A DNA stretch of 64,000 bases, taken from the NCBI RefSeq assembly GCF_003097355.1, contig NZ_PYUI01000004.1, positions 219,474 through 283,473 of the forward strand, given 5' to 3'. Made by a program: the position numbers and the translations under genes. This document shows, piece by piece, positions 41,875 to 50,255 of the stretch. The DNA is from Arthrobacter sp. H-02-3. GTDB lineage: Bacteria; Actinomycetota; Actinomycetes; Actinomycetales; Micrococcaceae. The notes beneath the pieces were generated by a model. The model worked only from the letters and a program-made list of their open reading frames with translations. It ran no database searches and was not told the DNA's origin. Each line of letters opens with the position of its first letter. Position 1 is the first letter of the stretch.

Positions 41875-44423
41875 GCTGCGACCTCTTCAGACTCGGCTTC
41901 GGGCTCGGCCTCAGTCGAGGCCGACGCAGCACGTGCCGGCTGGTGGAGCTTGGCGCCCTCGACGTCGACGTCCGGCAGGATCCGGTCCAGCCAGCGGGGA
42001 AGCCACCAGGCCTTCTCGCCGAGCAGGTACATCACGGCGGGGACAATCGTCATGCGGACCACGAACGCGTCCACCAGCACGCCGAAAGCCATGGCAAAGC
42101 CCAACGGCCGGACCATGTTCAGGTGCGAGAAGATGAAGCCGGAGAACACGCTGACCATGATGATGGCGGCGGCGGTGACCACGGACGCGGCATGGCTAAA
42201 GCCGGTGCGGACCGCGTGCTTGGCCGATTCACCATGCATGAACGACTCGCGCATGCCCGAGGTAATGAAAACCTGATAGTCCATGGCCAGGCCGAACAGC
42301 ACGCCGATCAGGATGATCGGCAGGAAGCTCAGCACGGCACCCGGATTCTCGACGCCGAACACGCCCCCCAACCAGCCCCACTGGTAGACGGCGACGACGG
42401 CACCGAACGCGGCGGCGAGCGAGAGCAGGAAACCGCCGGTGGCCAGCAGCGGCACCCAGATAGAGCGGAACACGAGCAGCAGGAGCATCAGCGAGAGGCC
42501 CACCACGATTGCCAGGTACGGCGGCAGCGCGTCACCGAGCTTGGTGGACACGTCGACGTTGCCGGCGGTCTGCCCGGTGAGCCCGATGCTGACCCCGGTG
42601 GAGTCCTTGATCTGGGCCTTTTCGGCCCGGAGTTCGGAGACCACCTGGACGGTGCTCGCGCTGGCCGGACCCTCGTTCGGGATGACCTGAAATACGGCGG
42701 TGCGGCGGTCCTCGCTCAGGGCCAGGGGCACGGCGGCGGTAACGTTCTCGGTCTTGCGCAGGATGTCCGCGACGTCGAACTGCTTGGCCGTGGCGTCGGT
42801 TTCGCTGAGTCCTTCGGGGAGGTCGCCCACCACGATGATCGGGCCCGTCATGCCCTCGCCAAAGCTTCGCTTGGTCACGTCATAGGCCTTGAAGGCTGGC
42901 GAGGCGACCGGCTCGGAGCTGGCATCGGGCAGGGCAAGCCGCAGTTGGCTCGCCGGCAGCGCCACGATGCCCAGCAGCAGGACGCCGGCCAGCAGGGTCA
43001 GGACCGGGTGCCGGGTGACGAGGCCACCCCAGCCGTGGGTGCTGCGGCGTTCGTCGCGGGCCCGGTCCTCGGTCTCGTGGCCCGGGGCGGCGTTGTGCTT
43101 CTCTGCCTTGGCCCAGGCTCGCTTGGAGATCAGTTTCCGGCCCACAAGGGAGAGGACAGCGGGCGTCAGGGTCAAGGCAACGACGACGGCGACGGCTACC
43201 GTCGCGGCGGCCGAGAGACCCATGACGGCCAGGAACGGAAGGCCGGGGACCACGAGGGCTGCGAGGGCGATGATGACAGTAAGGCCAGCGAAGAGCACAG
43301 CGTTGCCGGACGTGCCGGTGGCCAGCGCCACGGATTCCTCGGGGTCCATACCACCGAGCAGCTGGCCGCGGTGGCGGTTGACGATGAACAGGGAGTAGTC
43401 GATCCCGACGGCAAGGCCGAGCATCAGCGCCAGCATCGGGGAGATGGAGCTCATATCCATGGCACCGCTGAGGGCGAAGGTGCCGCCCACACCGACGGCG
43501 ACGCCGACGATGGCCATCAGCAGCGGAAGCCCGGCAGCGATCAGGGTTCCGAGCATGATGATCAGGACCAGGGCTGCCACCGCGATGCCGAGAATTTCGG
43601 CGGTGCCGAAGATCTCGGAAATGTCCTCGCTGATCTCCTTGCTGGGCAGGGCGGTCACATTGGCGGCGGAAACCTCCTTGACGATGTTCTGGACTTCCTG
43701 CCGGACCTCAGGCTTGAGGCCGTTGATGGAGGTCTTGAACTGGATCTGCGCGATCGCGGCCTTGCCGTCCTCGGAGACGAAGCGCAGGCCCTTCGATGCC
43801 TCCAGCTGACGTGTGCCCAGGGCCAGCTTTGCCTGGCCGGCTTCCAGTTCCTTGGTGCCGGCGTCGAGTCTTGCCTGACCTTCGGCGAGGGCCGCCTTCT
43901 GCTGGCCGAGCTGCGCCTCGATGACGGCGGCCGGCATGCCGGCCGCCGTCATCTGCTGCTCGGCAGCGTCCAGCTTGGCCTTTCCTGCGGCCAACTCGGC
44001 CGCGGCCTGGTCCAGCCGGGCTTTGCCGGCAGCGGACTGCTCCTTGCCCGCGGCGAGGTCGGCGGCGGCCTTGTCCAGTTGCGCCTGGGTGGCAAACGGG
44101 TCAACTGTCCCCTGGACATCGGGTAGCGTCTTCAGCTTTGCCAGCGCAGCCGTGACCGCTTCCTTTCCGGCCTGGCTGAACTGGGCATCGTTGGCTTCGA
44201 ACACGACGCTCGCGGAGCCGCCGGAGGACGAGGGAAGCTCGCTCTTGAGCTTGTCCGCCATCTGCTGGGTTTCGGTGCCGGGAATCTGGAAGTTATTGGA
44301 CAGGGTGCCGTGGAAGGCGGCTGCCGCACCACCGACGGCCACCATGATGGCGAGCCAGAGGGAGATGACGAGCCAGCGGTGACGGTAGGAGAACTTGCCG
44401 AGACGGTAAAGCAATAGGGCCAT
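41868..44423 (-). CDS. MMPL/RND-family transporter
   Basis: 851 residues with the duplicated RND layout: helix 1 (HRWLVISLWLAIMVAVGG), a first extracytoplasmic loop, five helices including AVGIDYSLFIVNRHR, then a second copy with GLAMDYQVFITSGMRE. Those GxDY(S/Q) motifs hold the proton-relay Asp-Tyr of MMPL pumps. The first loop contains a heptad-like coiled coil (about residues 105-215) of repeated AAGKARLDQAAAEL units. Relatives export lipids or drugs. It begins 1 bp after the TetR stop, so it is co-expressed with its likely repressor. Confidence 0.9.
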   Translation of the reverse strand: MALLLYRLGKFSYRHRWLVISLWLAIMVAVGGAAAAFHGTLSNNFQIPGTETQQMADKLKSELPSSSGGSASVVFEANDAQFSQAGKEAVTAALAKLKTLPDVQGTVDPFATQAQLDKAAADLAAGKEQSAAGKARLDQAAAELAAGKAKLDAAEQQMTAAGMPAAVIEAQLGQQKAALAEGQARLDAGTKELEAGQAKLALGTRQLEASKGLRFVSEDGKAAIAQIQFKTSINGLKPEVRQEVQNIVKEVSAANVTALPSKEISEDISEIFGTAEILGIAVAALVLIIMLGTLIAAGLPLLMAIVGVAVGVGGTFALSGAMDMSSISPMLALMLGLAVGIDYSLFIVNRHRGQLLGGMDPEESVALATGTSGNAVLFAGLTVIIALAALVVPGLPFLAVMGLSAAATVAVAVVVALTLTPAVLSLVGRKLISKRAWAKAEKHNAAPGHETEDRARDERRSTHGWGGLVTRHPVLTLLAGVLLLGIVALPASQLRLALPDASSEPVASPAFKAYDVTKRSFGEGMTGPIIVVGDLPEGLSETDATAKQFDVADILRKTENVTAAVPLALSEDRRTAVFQVIPNEGPASASTVQVVSELRAEKAQIKDSTGVSIGLTGQTAGNVDVSTKLGDALPPYLAIVVGLSLMLLLLVFRSIWVPLLATGGFLLSLAAAFGAVVAVYQWGWLGGVFGVENPGAVLSFLPIILIGVLFGLAMDYQVFITSGMRESFMHGESAKHAVRTGFSHAASVVTAAAIIMVSVFSGFIFSHLNMVRPLGFAMAFGVLVDAFVVRMTIVPAVMYLLGEKAWWLPRWLDRILPDVDVEGAKLHQPARAASASTEAEPEAESEEVAAR

Positions 44424-44424
44424 G

Positions 44425-45126
44425 TCAGTGCCGATCTGGGGAAGGGGTGGCGGGGGAGTGGGATGCGAAACCGGAGCCCAGCAGGCCCATCGATTCGATC
44501 AGGAGCTGGCGCAGGACGGACAGGGAATCCGGGCTGAGGTCGCCGCCGCAACGGGCGAACCACACGTCCAGGGCTGCTTTGCCGCAGGAGATGACCGAAC
44601 CGGCGAGGGCACGCAGATAGAGTTCGTCGATGTCGTGGCCGGCCGTCCGGGCAAAGCGTTCGCGGGCGGCCTCGATGATTTGTTCGGTGCAGTGGTCCCA
44701 GGCTTCCAGTTCGGAGCGGCTGAGCTGGGGATTGGTCTGGCCCAGGCTGTAGATCTCGGCTACCGGTGCAACCGTCATGGGATCGGCCAGTTCAACGAGG
44801 GCTGCCCGCGCCGAGTCCAGGATGGGTTCGTCGGCCGGACGCAACCGGAACTGCTGGAGCGCCGTGTCCAGAAATCCGAATGTCACCGAGGCCAGCGCCG
44901 CCTCGGTGCTGCCGAAGTAGTTGAAGAAGGTGCGGCGGGATATCCCGGCGGCGTCGGCAATGTCCTCCACCGTGAAGTTTCCGGGCCCCCGCGACCGGAG
45001 CAGGTCTAGTGCGGCATCAGTGATGGCCTGCCGGGTGGCCGCCTTATTTAGTTCGCGGCGTGACGGGACGCCGGGTTCACCGGATGCGGCAGCCTGGCCG
45101 CCGGCAGAGGATGGTAGTGAAGACAC
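44425..45126 (-). CDS. TetR-family repressor of the MMPL transporter
   Basis: 233 residues. The HTH is at about 30-75: ATRQAITDAALDLLRSRG, FTVEDIADAAGISRRTFFNYFGSTEAAL. The C-terminal ligand domain is helical and unspecific. The GTG start lies 6 bp after a TAGTGT box (45133-45138), so the mRNA is probably leaderless, and a palindrome (GTGCA-N4-TGCAC) sits directly behind that box. The gene leads a two-gene operon with the transporter: a common autorepressed TetR-pump arrangement. The inducer is unknown. Confidence 0.9.
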   Translation of the reverse strand: MSSLPSSAGGQAAASGEPGVPSRRELNKAATRQAITDAALDLLRSRGPGNFTVEDIADAAGISRRTFFNYFGSTEAALASVTFGFLDTALQQFRLRPADEPILDSARAALVELADPMTVAPVAEIYSLGQTNPQLSRSELEAWDHCTEQIIEAARERFARTAGHDIDELYLRALAGSVISCGKAALDVWFARCGGDLSPDSLSVLRQLLIESMGLLGSGFASHSPATPSPDRH

Positions 45127-45132
45127 GCCCTT

Positions 45133-45153
45133 ACACTACGTGCATGTTTGCAC
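45133..45153 (-). promoter_or_regulatory. TetR promoter (-10) and operator palindrome
   Basis: On the minus strand the -10 is TAGTGT (45133-45138), 6 bp before the GTG. GTGCA (45140-45144) and TGCAC (45149-45153) form an inverted repeat with a 4-bp gap just upstream of it, in the -10/-35 spacer. A bound TetR dimer there would shut off both tetR and the MMPL gene. Confidence 0.6.
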
Positions 45154-45182
45154 TCTGGGCAAGTATTTTCAGGGCTTGAGGC

Positions 45183-45581
45183 TCAGGGTTTGAGTTCGCC
45201 GGCCGCGTCGCCGGAACCGGTCAGGTAGATCGACTGGCCCGTCGCTCCGGGCTCGTTGTGTGAGAGTGGAATGGCAAAGACGGCCGTGCCGTACGCGCAG
45301 ATCTCCGTCCAGTTGGGCCCGATCGCTGACGTGTCGAAGCGCATGGCGACGATGGCGTTGGCGCCGCGCTGCTCGGCTTCGGAGACCATCCGGGCCATGA
45401 CCTGCTGCCGACTGTCGTAGAGGGCCCGGGTCATTTCCCGCACCTCGCCGCCGCCCAAGGAACGGAAGCCCGCCATGACCTGGGCGGTGACGTCCCGGGA
45501 GCGGACGGTCAGGCCCATGACTTCGCCGAAGACGGCGTCGATCCGGTGGCCCGGGATGTCATTCGATGTGACGATCAGCAT
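45183..45581 (-). CDS. YbjQ/UPF0145 family protein
   Basis: 132 residues that match the YbjQ-like family: MLIVTSNDIPGHRI, GEVMGLTVRSRDVTAQVMAGFRSLGGGEVREMTRALYDSR, AEQRGANAIVAMRFDTS and EICAYGTAV. The family is often called heavy-metal-binding, forms a pentameric small fold, and has no proven function. The invariant RGANAIVAMRFD segment is intact. It is upstream of tetR on the same strand, 56 bp away, but tetR has its own promoter in that gap. Confidence 0.88.
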   Translation of the reverse strand: MLIVTSNDIPGHRIDAVFGEVMGLTVRSRDVTAQVMAGFRSLGGGEVREMTRALYDSRQQVMARMVSEAEQRGANAIVAMRFDTSAIGPNWTEICAYGTAVFAIPLSHNEPGATGQSIYLTGSGDAAGELKP

Positions 45582-45631
45582 GCCCAGAGCCTATCCACTT
45601 TTGGGGCCTGAGCGAGGGCAGCCATGCAGCG

Positions 45632-45687
45632 GGATTCACGTCTGCGCCAGGGCCGGGATCCGTTGCCGGATTCACAGCAGGATTCAC
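45632..45687. repeat. Three direct GGATTCAC repeats upstream of the secreted gene
   Basis: GGATTCAC occurs at 45632-45639, 45668-45675 and 45680-45687. The last two lie on a 12-bp period and extend to GGATTCACAG, a spacing used by OmpR-type response regulators binding one DNA face. They are about 135-190 bp before ATG 45822. Confidence 0.45.
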
Positions 45688-45821
45688 AGGAACCTGAAAG
45701 CTGGGAGACAGCTATCTCTGCTCAGGCGGGTGCAGACTGGAAACGCTGGCGGTACCGACTTCCCAAGGAGAGCCGTCAGCAACAAAAAGCCGTCACCGCG
45801 CGGCAGATCCAGGAGACACAC

Positions 45822-46382
45822 ATGTCACGCACAACCAAAATCGCGCTCGGCCTTGGGGCCGCGGCGGTGGCACTCGGCGCCGGGCTCGGAGTCGCCGGGA
45901 TGGCCTCTGCCACGACGACGCCGAGCCCCACCCCGTCCCCCAGCTCCAGCGCCCCGGGTGGCACCTTTTCCGACGGGCACGGCATGCACGGCGGGCGCCG
46001 CGGCCATGGACCTGCGGGCGCCGAGCTCGGCACCCGTGTCAAGGACCTCGCCGCCAAACTCGGCGTTGACGAGGCCAAGGTCACCGACGCCCTGAAGGCC
46101 TTCCGCGACGCGAACAAGCCGACCACCCCGCCGGCCGAAGGGCAGAAGCCGGACCGCGCCGCGATGGAGAAGGCATTGGCCGCATCCCTGGCGAAGTCCC
46201 TTGGCATCGATGAAGCCAAGGTCACGGCCGCCCTGGAGGAAATCCGGACCGCGGAGCAGGCCCAGCACGCCGCCGCGCTGAAGCCCCGGCTGGACCAGGC
46301 CGTCAAGGACGGCACCCTGACCCAGGCTGAAGCGGATGCCGTCACCAAGGCGGCGGAAAAGGGCGTGATCGGCGGGCGCTAA
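45822..46382 (+). CDS. Secreted Ala-rich protein with repeated helical units
   Basis: 186 residues. A signal peptide (MSRTTKIALGLGAAAVALGAG, cleavage near MASA) is followed by a Ser/Pro/Thr linker (TTTPSPTPSPSSSAPGG), a His/Gly-rich stretch (SDGHGMHGGRRGHG) and two related helical units: LAAKLGVDEAKVTDALKAFRD and LAKSLGIDEAKVTAALEEIR. A final unit (LDQAVKDGTLTQAEADAVTKA) resembles an EF-like helix-loop-helix. The His-rich part might bind metal. ATG 45822 has AGGAGA at 45811-45816. The family is common in actinobacteria and uncharacterised. Confidence 0.82.
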   Translation: MSRTTKIALGLGAAAVALGAGLGVAGMASATTTPSPTPSPSSSAPGGTFSDGHGMHGGRRGHGPAGAELGTRVKDLAAKLGVDEAKVTDALKAFRDANKPTTPPAEGQKPDRAAMEKALAASLAKSLGIDEAKVTAALEEIRTAEQAQHAAALKPRLDQAVKDGTLTQAEADAVTKAAEKGVIGGR

Positions 46383-46417
46383 GGGCCAGCCCCCTCTAGC
46401 CCGTTCAACGGCAGAAA

Positions 46418-46453
46418 CGGCGAAGTCCCCGGGAAATTCCGGGGACTTCGCCG
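46418..46453. terminator. 15-bp perfect bidirectional hairpin
   Basis: Arms 46418-46432 and 46439-46453 are exact complements around a 6-nt loop, with ACTTTTG shortly after on the plus strand. It ends the secreted-protein gene and the convergent symporter gene. Confidence 0.8.
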
Positions 46454-46482
46454 TCGCACTTTTGCCTGTCCGACCGGACCGG

Positions 46483-47937
46483 CTAGGCCGTGGCGTCCGC
46501 CAGTTCGCGCTCCGCCGTCGGCCGCGCTGAGGCCGGATCAGCAGCCGGCGCGGCCACAGCGTCGGCGGAAGCGTCGGTGAGGTCGTCGCTGAACGGATCG
46601 CCGTTCCGCGGCGCGTTGTAGAGGGTCTCGTCCAGGATGCCCTGGCGCTTGGCCACGATTGCAGGGATCAGGGCCTGGCCGGCCACGTTGACGGCGGTGC
46701 GGCCCATGTCCAGGATCGGGTCGATCGCCAGCAGGAGCCCGACGCCGGCCAGCGGCAGTCCCAGCGTGGAAAGCGTCAGCGTCAGCATCACCACGGCGCC
46801 GGTGGTGCCGGCGGTCGCGGCCGAGCCGAGCACGGACACCAGCGCGATCAGCAGGTACTGGGTGAAATCAAGCTGGATGCCGAAGAACTGGGCCACGAAG
46901 ATCGCAGCGACGGCGGGGTAGATCGCGGCGCAGCCGTCCATCTTGGTGGTCGCGCCCAGCGGCACCGCGAAGGAGGCATAGGCGCGCGGGACGCCCAGGC
47001 TCCGTTCGGCCACCCGCTGGGTCAGCGGCAGCGTGCCGATCGAGGAGCGGGAGACGAAGGCCAGCTGCACGGCGGGCCACACGCCGGAGAAGTACTGCTT
47101 GACGGACAGGCCGTGGCTGCGGATCAGGACGGGGTAGACCACGAACAGCACGAGCGCCAGGCCGATGTAGATGGCCACCGTGAACTTGCCGAGCGAGCCG
47201 ATCGTGTCCCAGCCGTAGACGGCCACGGCGTTGCCGATCAGGCCGACGGTGCCGATCGGCGCGATCCGGATGATCCACCAGAGGACCTTCTGGATGACGG
47301 CGAGGGCGGAGGCATTGAGGTTCAGGAACGGCTCGGCGGCCTTCCCCACCTTGAGTGCGGCGATTCCGACGGCGATCGCGATCACGAGGATCTGGAGCAC
47401 GTTGAAACTGACCGCGGTGGTGGCCACGCCGTCAGTGACGGTCGTCGTTGCTCCCAGGCCGAGGAAGTTCTTGGGGAAGAGCCCGGTGAGGAAGGCCCAC
47501 CAGTCGCCGGACTTGCCGGCGTACTTAGCTTCCTGGTTGATGCCGGTGCCGGCCCCGGGCTGCAGCAACACGCCGAGTCCTATCCCGATCAGCACGGCGA
47601 TCAGCGAGGTGATGGCGAACCAGAGCAGCGTGTTCCAGGCGAGCCGGGCAGCGTTCGAGACCGCGCGCATGTTGGAAATGGAGCTGACGACGGCGGTGAA
47701 GATGAGGGGAACGACGGCGGTCTGCAGCAGCGAGACGTAGCTCGAACCGATGGTCTGCAGGGTGGTGCCGAGGGCATTGGGGTTCGCCTTGGTGCTGCCT
47801 GTGTACTTGGCGAGAAGGCCAAGGCCGAGGCCCACGATCAGCGCGGCGATGATCTGGAAACCGAACGAGCCGGCCCATTTGGGTAGCTGGAACCCGGTCT
47901 TTCCAGCGGGTGCGGGGGTGCTTGTCTGAATGCTCAC
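46483..47937 (-). CDS. Dicarboxylate/amino acid:cation symporter (DAACS family)
   Basis: 484 residues with about eight transmembrane helices and two re-entrant loops. Family motifs: AVVPLIFTAVVSSI, FVSRSSIGTLPLTQR (HP1 Ser-rich loop), ATTKMDGCAAIYPAVAAIF (the NMDGT-like cation motif, here KMDGC), AGTTGAVVMLTLTL (HP2) and AIDPILDMGRTAVNVAGQ. Likely substrates are C4-dicarboxylates, glutamate or cystine-like acids. The C-terminal 45 residues are an Asp/Ala-rich tail. The GTG start lies 6 bp after TAGCGT (47944-47949): leaderless. A CitB-type two-component system at the right edge might control such a gene, but no link is shown. Confidence 0.9.
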   Translation of the reverse strand: MSIQTSTPAPAGKTGFQLPKWAGSFGFQIIAALIVGLGLGLLAKYTGSTKANPNALGTTLQTIGSSYVSLLQTAVVPLIFTAVVSSISNMRAVSNAARLAWNTLLWFAITSLIAVLIGIGLGVLLQPGAGTGINQEAKYAGKSGDWWAFLTGLFPKNFLGLGATTTVTDGVATTAVSFNVLQILVIAIAVGIAALKVGKAAEPFLNLNASALAVIQKVLWWIIRIAPIGTVGLIGNAVAVYGWDTIGSLGKFTVAIYIGLALVLFVVYPVLIRSHGLSVKQYFSGVWPAVQLAFVSRSSIGTLPLTQRVAERSLGVPRAYASFAVPLGATTKMDGCAAIYPAVAAIFVAQFFGIQLDFTQYLLIALVSVLGSAATAGTTGAVVMLTLTLSTLGLPLAGVGLLLAIDPILDMGRTAVNVAGQALIPAIVAKRQGILDETLYNAPRNGDPFSDDLTDASADAVAAPAADPASARPTAERELADATA

Positions 47938-48136
47938 CGGAACACGCTAGGACCAGCGCCGATAGCACGGCGAAAGGATGTTGAGAAATATTACGCGGCA
48001 AGTTTTTAGGTCCGGTCGCGCAATCCCAGGAAATACGCCGTAAGACTACCCGATTGTGAAGTTATTCCAACCTCCGGTGTGGCCTTTATCTCCCCTCGGG
48101 GACGGTGGGGTGTCCGAGCGAGCACGCCTGGGCCCA

Positions 48137-48178
48137 CGCCATCTCCCTGGCCGAGCTTGCCAGGCCAGGGAGATGGCG
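48137..48178 (-). terminator. 16-bp perfect hairpin after the DUF885 gene
   Basis: Arms 48137-48152 and 48163-48178 pair exactly around a 10-nt loop, 27 bp beyond the DUF885 stop. No U-run follows. Confidence 0.65.
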
Positions 48179-48205
48179 GGAGGATGGCTGCTCCCGGGAA
48201 CCGCC

Positions 48206-49906
48206 CTACCCCAGCAGCGCGCGCTTGAGGGTGTCGAGGCCCACCGAGCCGATGTTCAGGGCCTTGGTGTGGAACGCCTTGAGGTCGAAGCCGGGGCGGG
48301 ATTCAAGCTCGGCCCGGATCTGCTCCCACAGCCGCTGGCCCACCTTGTAGGAGGGTGCCTGTCCCGGCCAGCCGAGGTAGCGGGTGAACTCGAACTTCAG
48401 CTGCCCCTCGCTGATCGGCAGGTTGGCGCGGAGGAAGTCAAAGCCGTTCTCCGGGGTCCAGGTGCCCGACCCCCAACGCTCGGGCACCTCCAACTCCAGG
48501 TGCACTCCGATGTCGAACACCACGCGGGCGGCCCGCATGCGCTGCATGTCGAGCATGCCCATGTGGTCGCCCGGATCCTTCAGGTAGCCCAGTTCCTGCA
48601 TGAGCTTCTCCGCATAGAGGGCCCAGCCTTCGCCGTGGCCCGAGGTCCAGCACACGCTCCGGCGCCACTTGTTCAGCAGCTCGCGGCGGTAGGTGGCGGT
48701 GGCGACCTGCAGATGGTGGCCGGGCACTCCCTCGTGGTAGACGGTGGTGGTTTCGGCCCAGGTAGTGAAGGTGTCCTCACCGGCAGGCACGGACCACCAC
48801 ATCCGGCCCGGACGGCTGAAGTCCTCCGAGGGGCCGGTGTAGTAGATGCCGCCTTCATCGGTGGGGGCGATCTTGCACTCCAGCGTCTTCATAACGTCCG
48901 GGATCTCGAAGTGGACGCCGGCGAGCTCCGCCACGGCCTTGTCGGAGAGTTCCTGCATCCAGGCCTGGAGGGCGTCGGTGCCCTTGAGCTGGCGGGCGGG
49001 ATCGTTGTTCAGGATCTCCTTGGCTTCCTCGATCGTGGCGCCGGGCCGGATTTCCCCGGCCACCCGTTCCTGTTCGGCGATCAGGCGGTCCAGTTCCTGC
49101 ACGCCCCACGCGTAGGTTTCCTCCAGATCCACGGTCGCGCCGAGGAAGGACCGTGAGGCCAGCGCATAGCGGCTGCGCCCGACGGCGTCCTTGGCCGGGG
49201 CGACGGGCAGGAGTTCGGACTCGAGGAATCCCGCTAGCCGGGCGTAGGCCACCCGGGCGGCCGCCGTGCCGGCGTCGAGCTTGGACTGCAGTTCCGGCGG
49301 GAGCGGGCCGTCCGCAGTCGTGGCGCCGGCCGTGAGGTTCGCGAAGAAACCGTCGTCGGCTGCGTGTTTGGTGGCCTGCTCGATCACGATCGATACCTGG
49401 CGGGCTGCGGCCACCTTGCCGTCCTGCATCGCCGAGCGCAACGATTCGATGTAGCCGTCGATCGCGGCGGGGACATTGTGGGCCCGGCCGGCGATGTGGT
49501 CCCACTGATCGGCCGTATCCGTCGGCATGAGGTCGAAGATCGCGCGGATGTCCTGCGACGGCGAGGCGATGTTGTTCAGGTCGGCCGCGTCCCAGCCCGA
49601 TTCGTGGATTTCCAGCTGCAGGCCCAGCCGCTCCCGCATGGCGTCGAGGGTGACGGCGTCGACGTCGTCCACCGGCTCCAGACCGTCCAGCGCCGCGAGT
49701 GCCTCGCGCGCCGCGGCCGCGAATTCCTCGTGTCCGGCGGGGGAGAAGTCCGGGTATTCGGTCTCGTGCCCGGGCAGGCCGAGCTCGGTGCCGAAGCTCG
49801 GGTTAAGCCGGATGAGGGTGTCCGTGTAGGCGTCGGCGACGGCGTCAATAGCTGTCTGCTGGCGCGCGGGGGCCGAGTTGTCTGAGGCTATGGTTTCGGT
49901 AGTCAC
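48206..49906 (-). CDS. DUF885 family zinc-peptidase-like protein
   Basis: 566 residues, no signal peptide, so probably cytosolic. The family core is intact: AETTTVYHEGVPGHHLQVA (an HExxH-like zinc site, HEGVPGHH), HGEGWALYAEKLMQELGY with further ligands, and RYLGWPGQAPSYKVGQ. DUF885 proteins look like M32-type carboxypeptidases; few have been assayed. A TAGTCT box (49913-49918) lies 6 bp before the GTG start, indicating a leaderless mRNA. Its neighbours are accE upstream and the dicarboxylate symporter downstream, neither clearly related. Confidence 0.88.
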   Translation of the reverse strand: MTTETIASDNSAPARQQTAIDAVADAYTDTLIRLNPSFGTELGLPGHETEYPDFSPAGHEEFAAAAREALAALDGLEPVDDVDAVTLDAMRERLGLQLEIHESGWDAADLNNIASPSQDIRAIFDLMPTDTADQWDHIAGRAHNVPAAIDGYIESLRSAMQDGKVAAARQVSIVIEQATKHAADDGFFANLTAGATTADGPLPPELQSKLDAGTAAARVAYARLAGFLESELLPVAPAKDAVGRSRYALASRSFLGATVDLEETYAWGVQELDRLIAEQERVAGEIRPGATIEEAKEILNNDPARQLKGTDALQAWMQELSDKAVAELAGVHFEIPDVMKTLECKIAPTDEGGIYYTGPSEDFSRPGRMWWSVPAGEDTFTTWAETTTVYHEGVPGHHLQVATATYRRELLNKWRRSVCWTSGHGEGWALYAEKLMQELGYLKDPGDHMGMLDMQRMRAARVVFDIGVHLELEVPERWGSGTWTPENGFDFLRANLPISEGQLKFEFTRYLGWPGQAPSYKVGQRLWEQIRAELESRPGFDLKAFHTKALNIGSVGLDTLKRALLG

Positions 49907-49994
49907 CCGACGAGACTAGCCCGGCCGTCGCGGTTATGAAAGACTCGCTGAACTTTTTTCGGTGGCGGCCCAGCCGGGCCGCTTAGCCGAACGG

Positions 49995-50255
49995 CTAGCC
50001 GAGGCTGCGGCGCCAGGCGTCCGGACCCGGCTTGGGTGCGAGCCGCAGCTGCTGCCGGCGGACCCAGTGCCGGACGCCGGGAGCTTCCGGTGCCGCCTGC
50101 GGGGCCTGCCCCATGGACAGCACGACGGCGGTCAGCGCCGCCAGCTCCTCTGGCGTCGGCTCGCCCTTGACGACGGAAAGCAGTGCCGGCGACGCATCGC
50201 TGCCCGGCTGCTCAACCGGTTCCAGCGGTTCAGCGGGTTCGTGCACGGGGGTCAC
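49995..50255 (-). CDS. accE: Acyl-CoA carboxylase epsilon subunit
   Basis: 86 residues. Epsilon subunits stabilise actinobacterial acyl-CoA carboxylase holoenzymes. The conserved core is present: [23 protein letters not shown], then a variable linker and [21 protein letters not shown] at the end, where W and R residues are typical. The 20-residue Glu/Pro-rich N-terminus is disordered. Its GTG overlaps the beta-subunit stop (GTGA), so the two are translated together. Confidence 0.88.
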   Translation of the reverse strand: MTPVHEPAEPLEPVEQPGSDASPALLSVVKGEPTPEELAALTAVVLSMGQAPQAAPEAPGVRHWVRRQQLRLAPKPGPDAWRRSLG

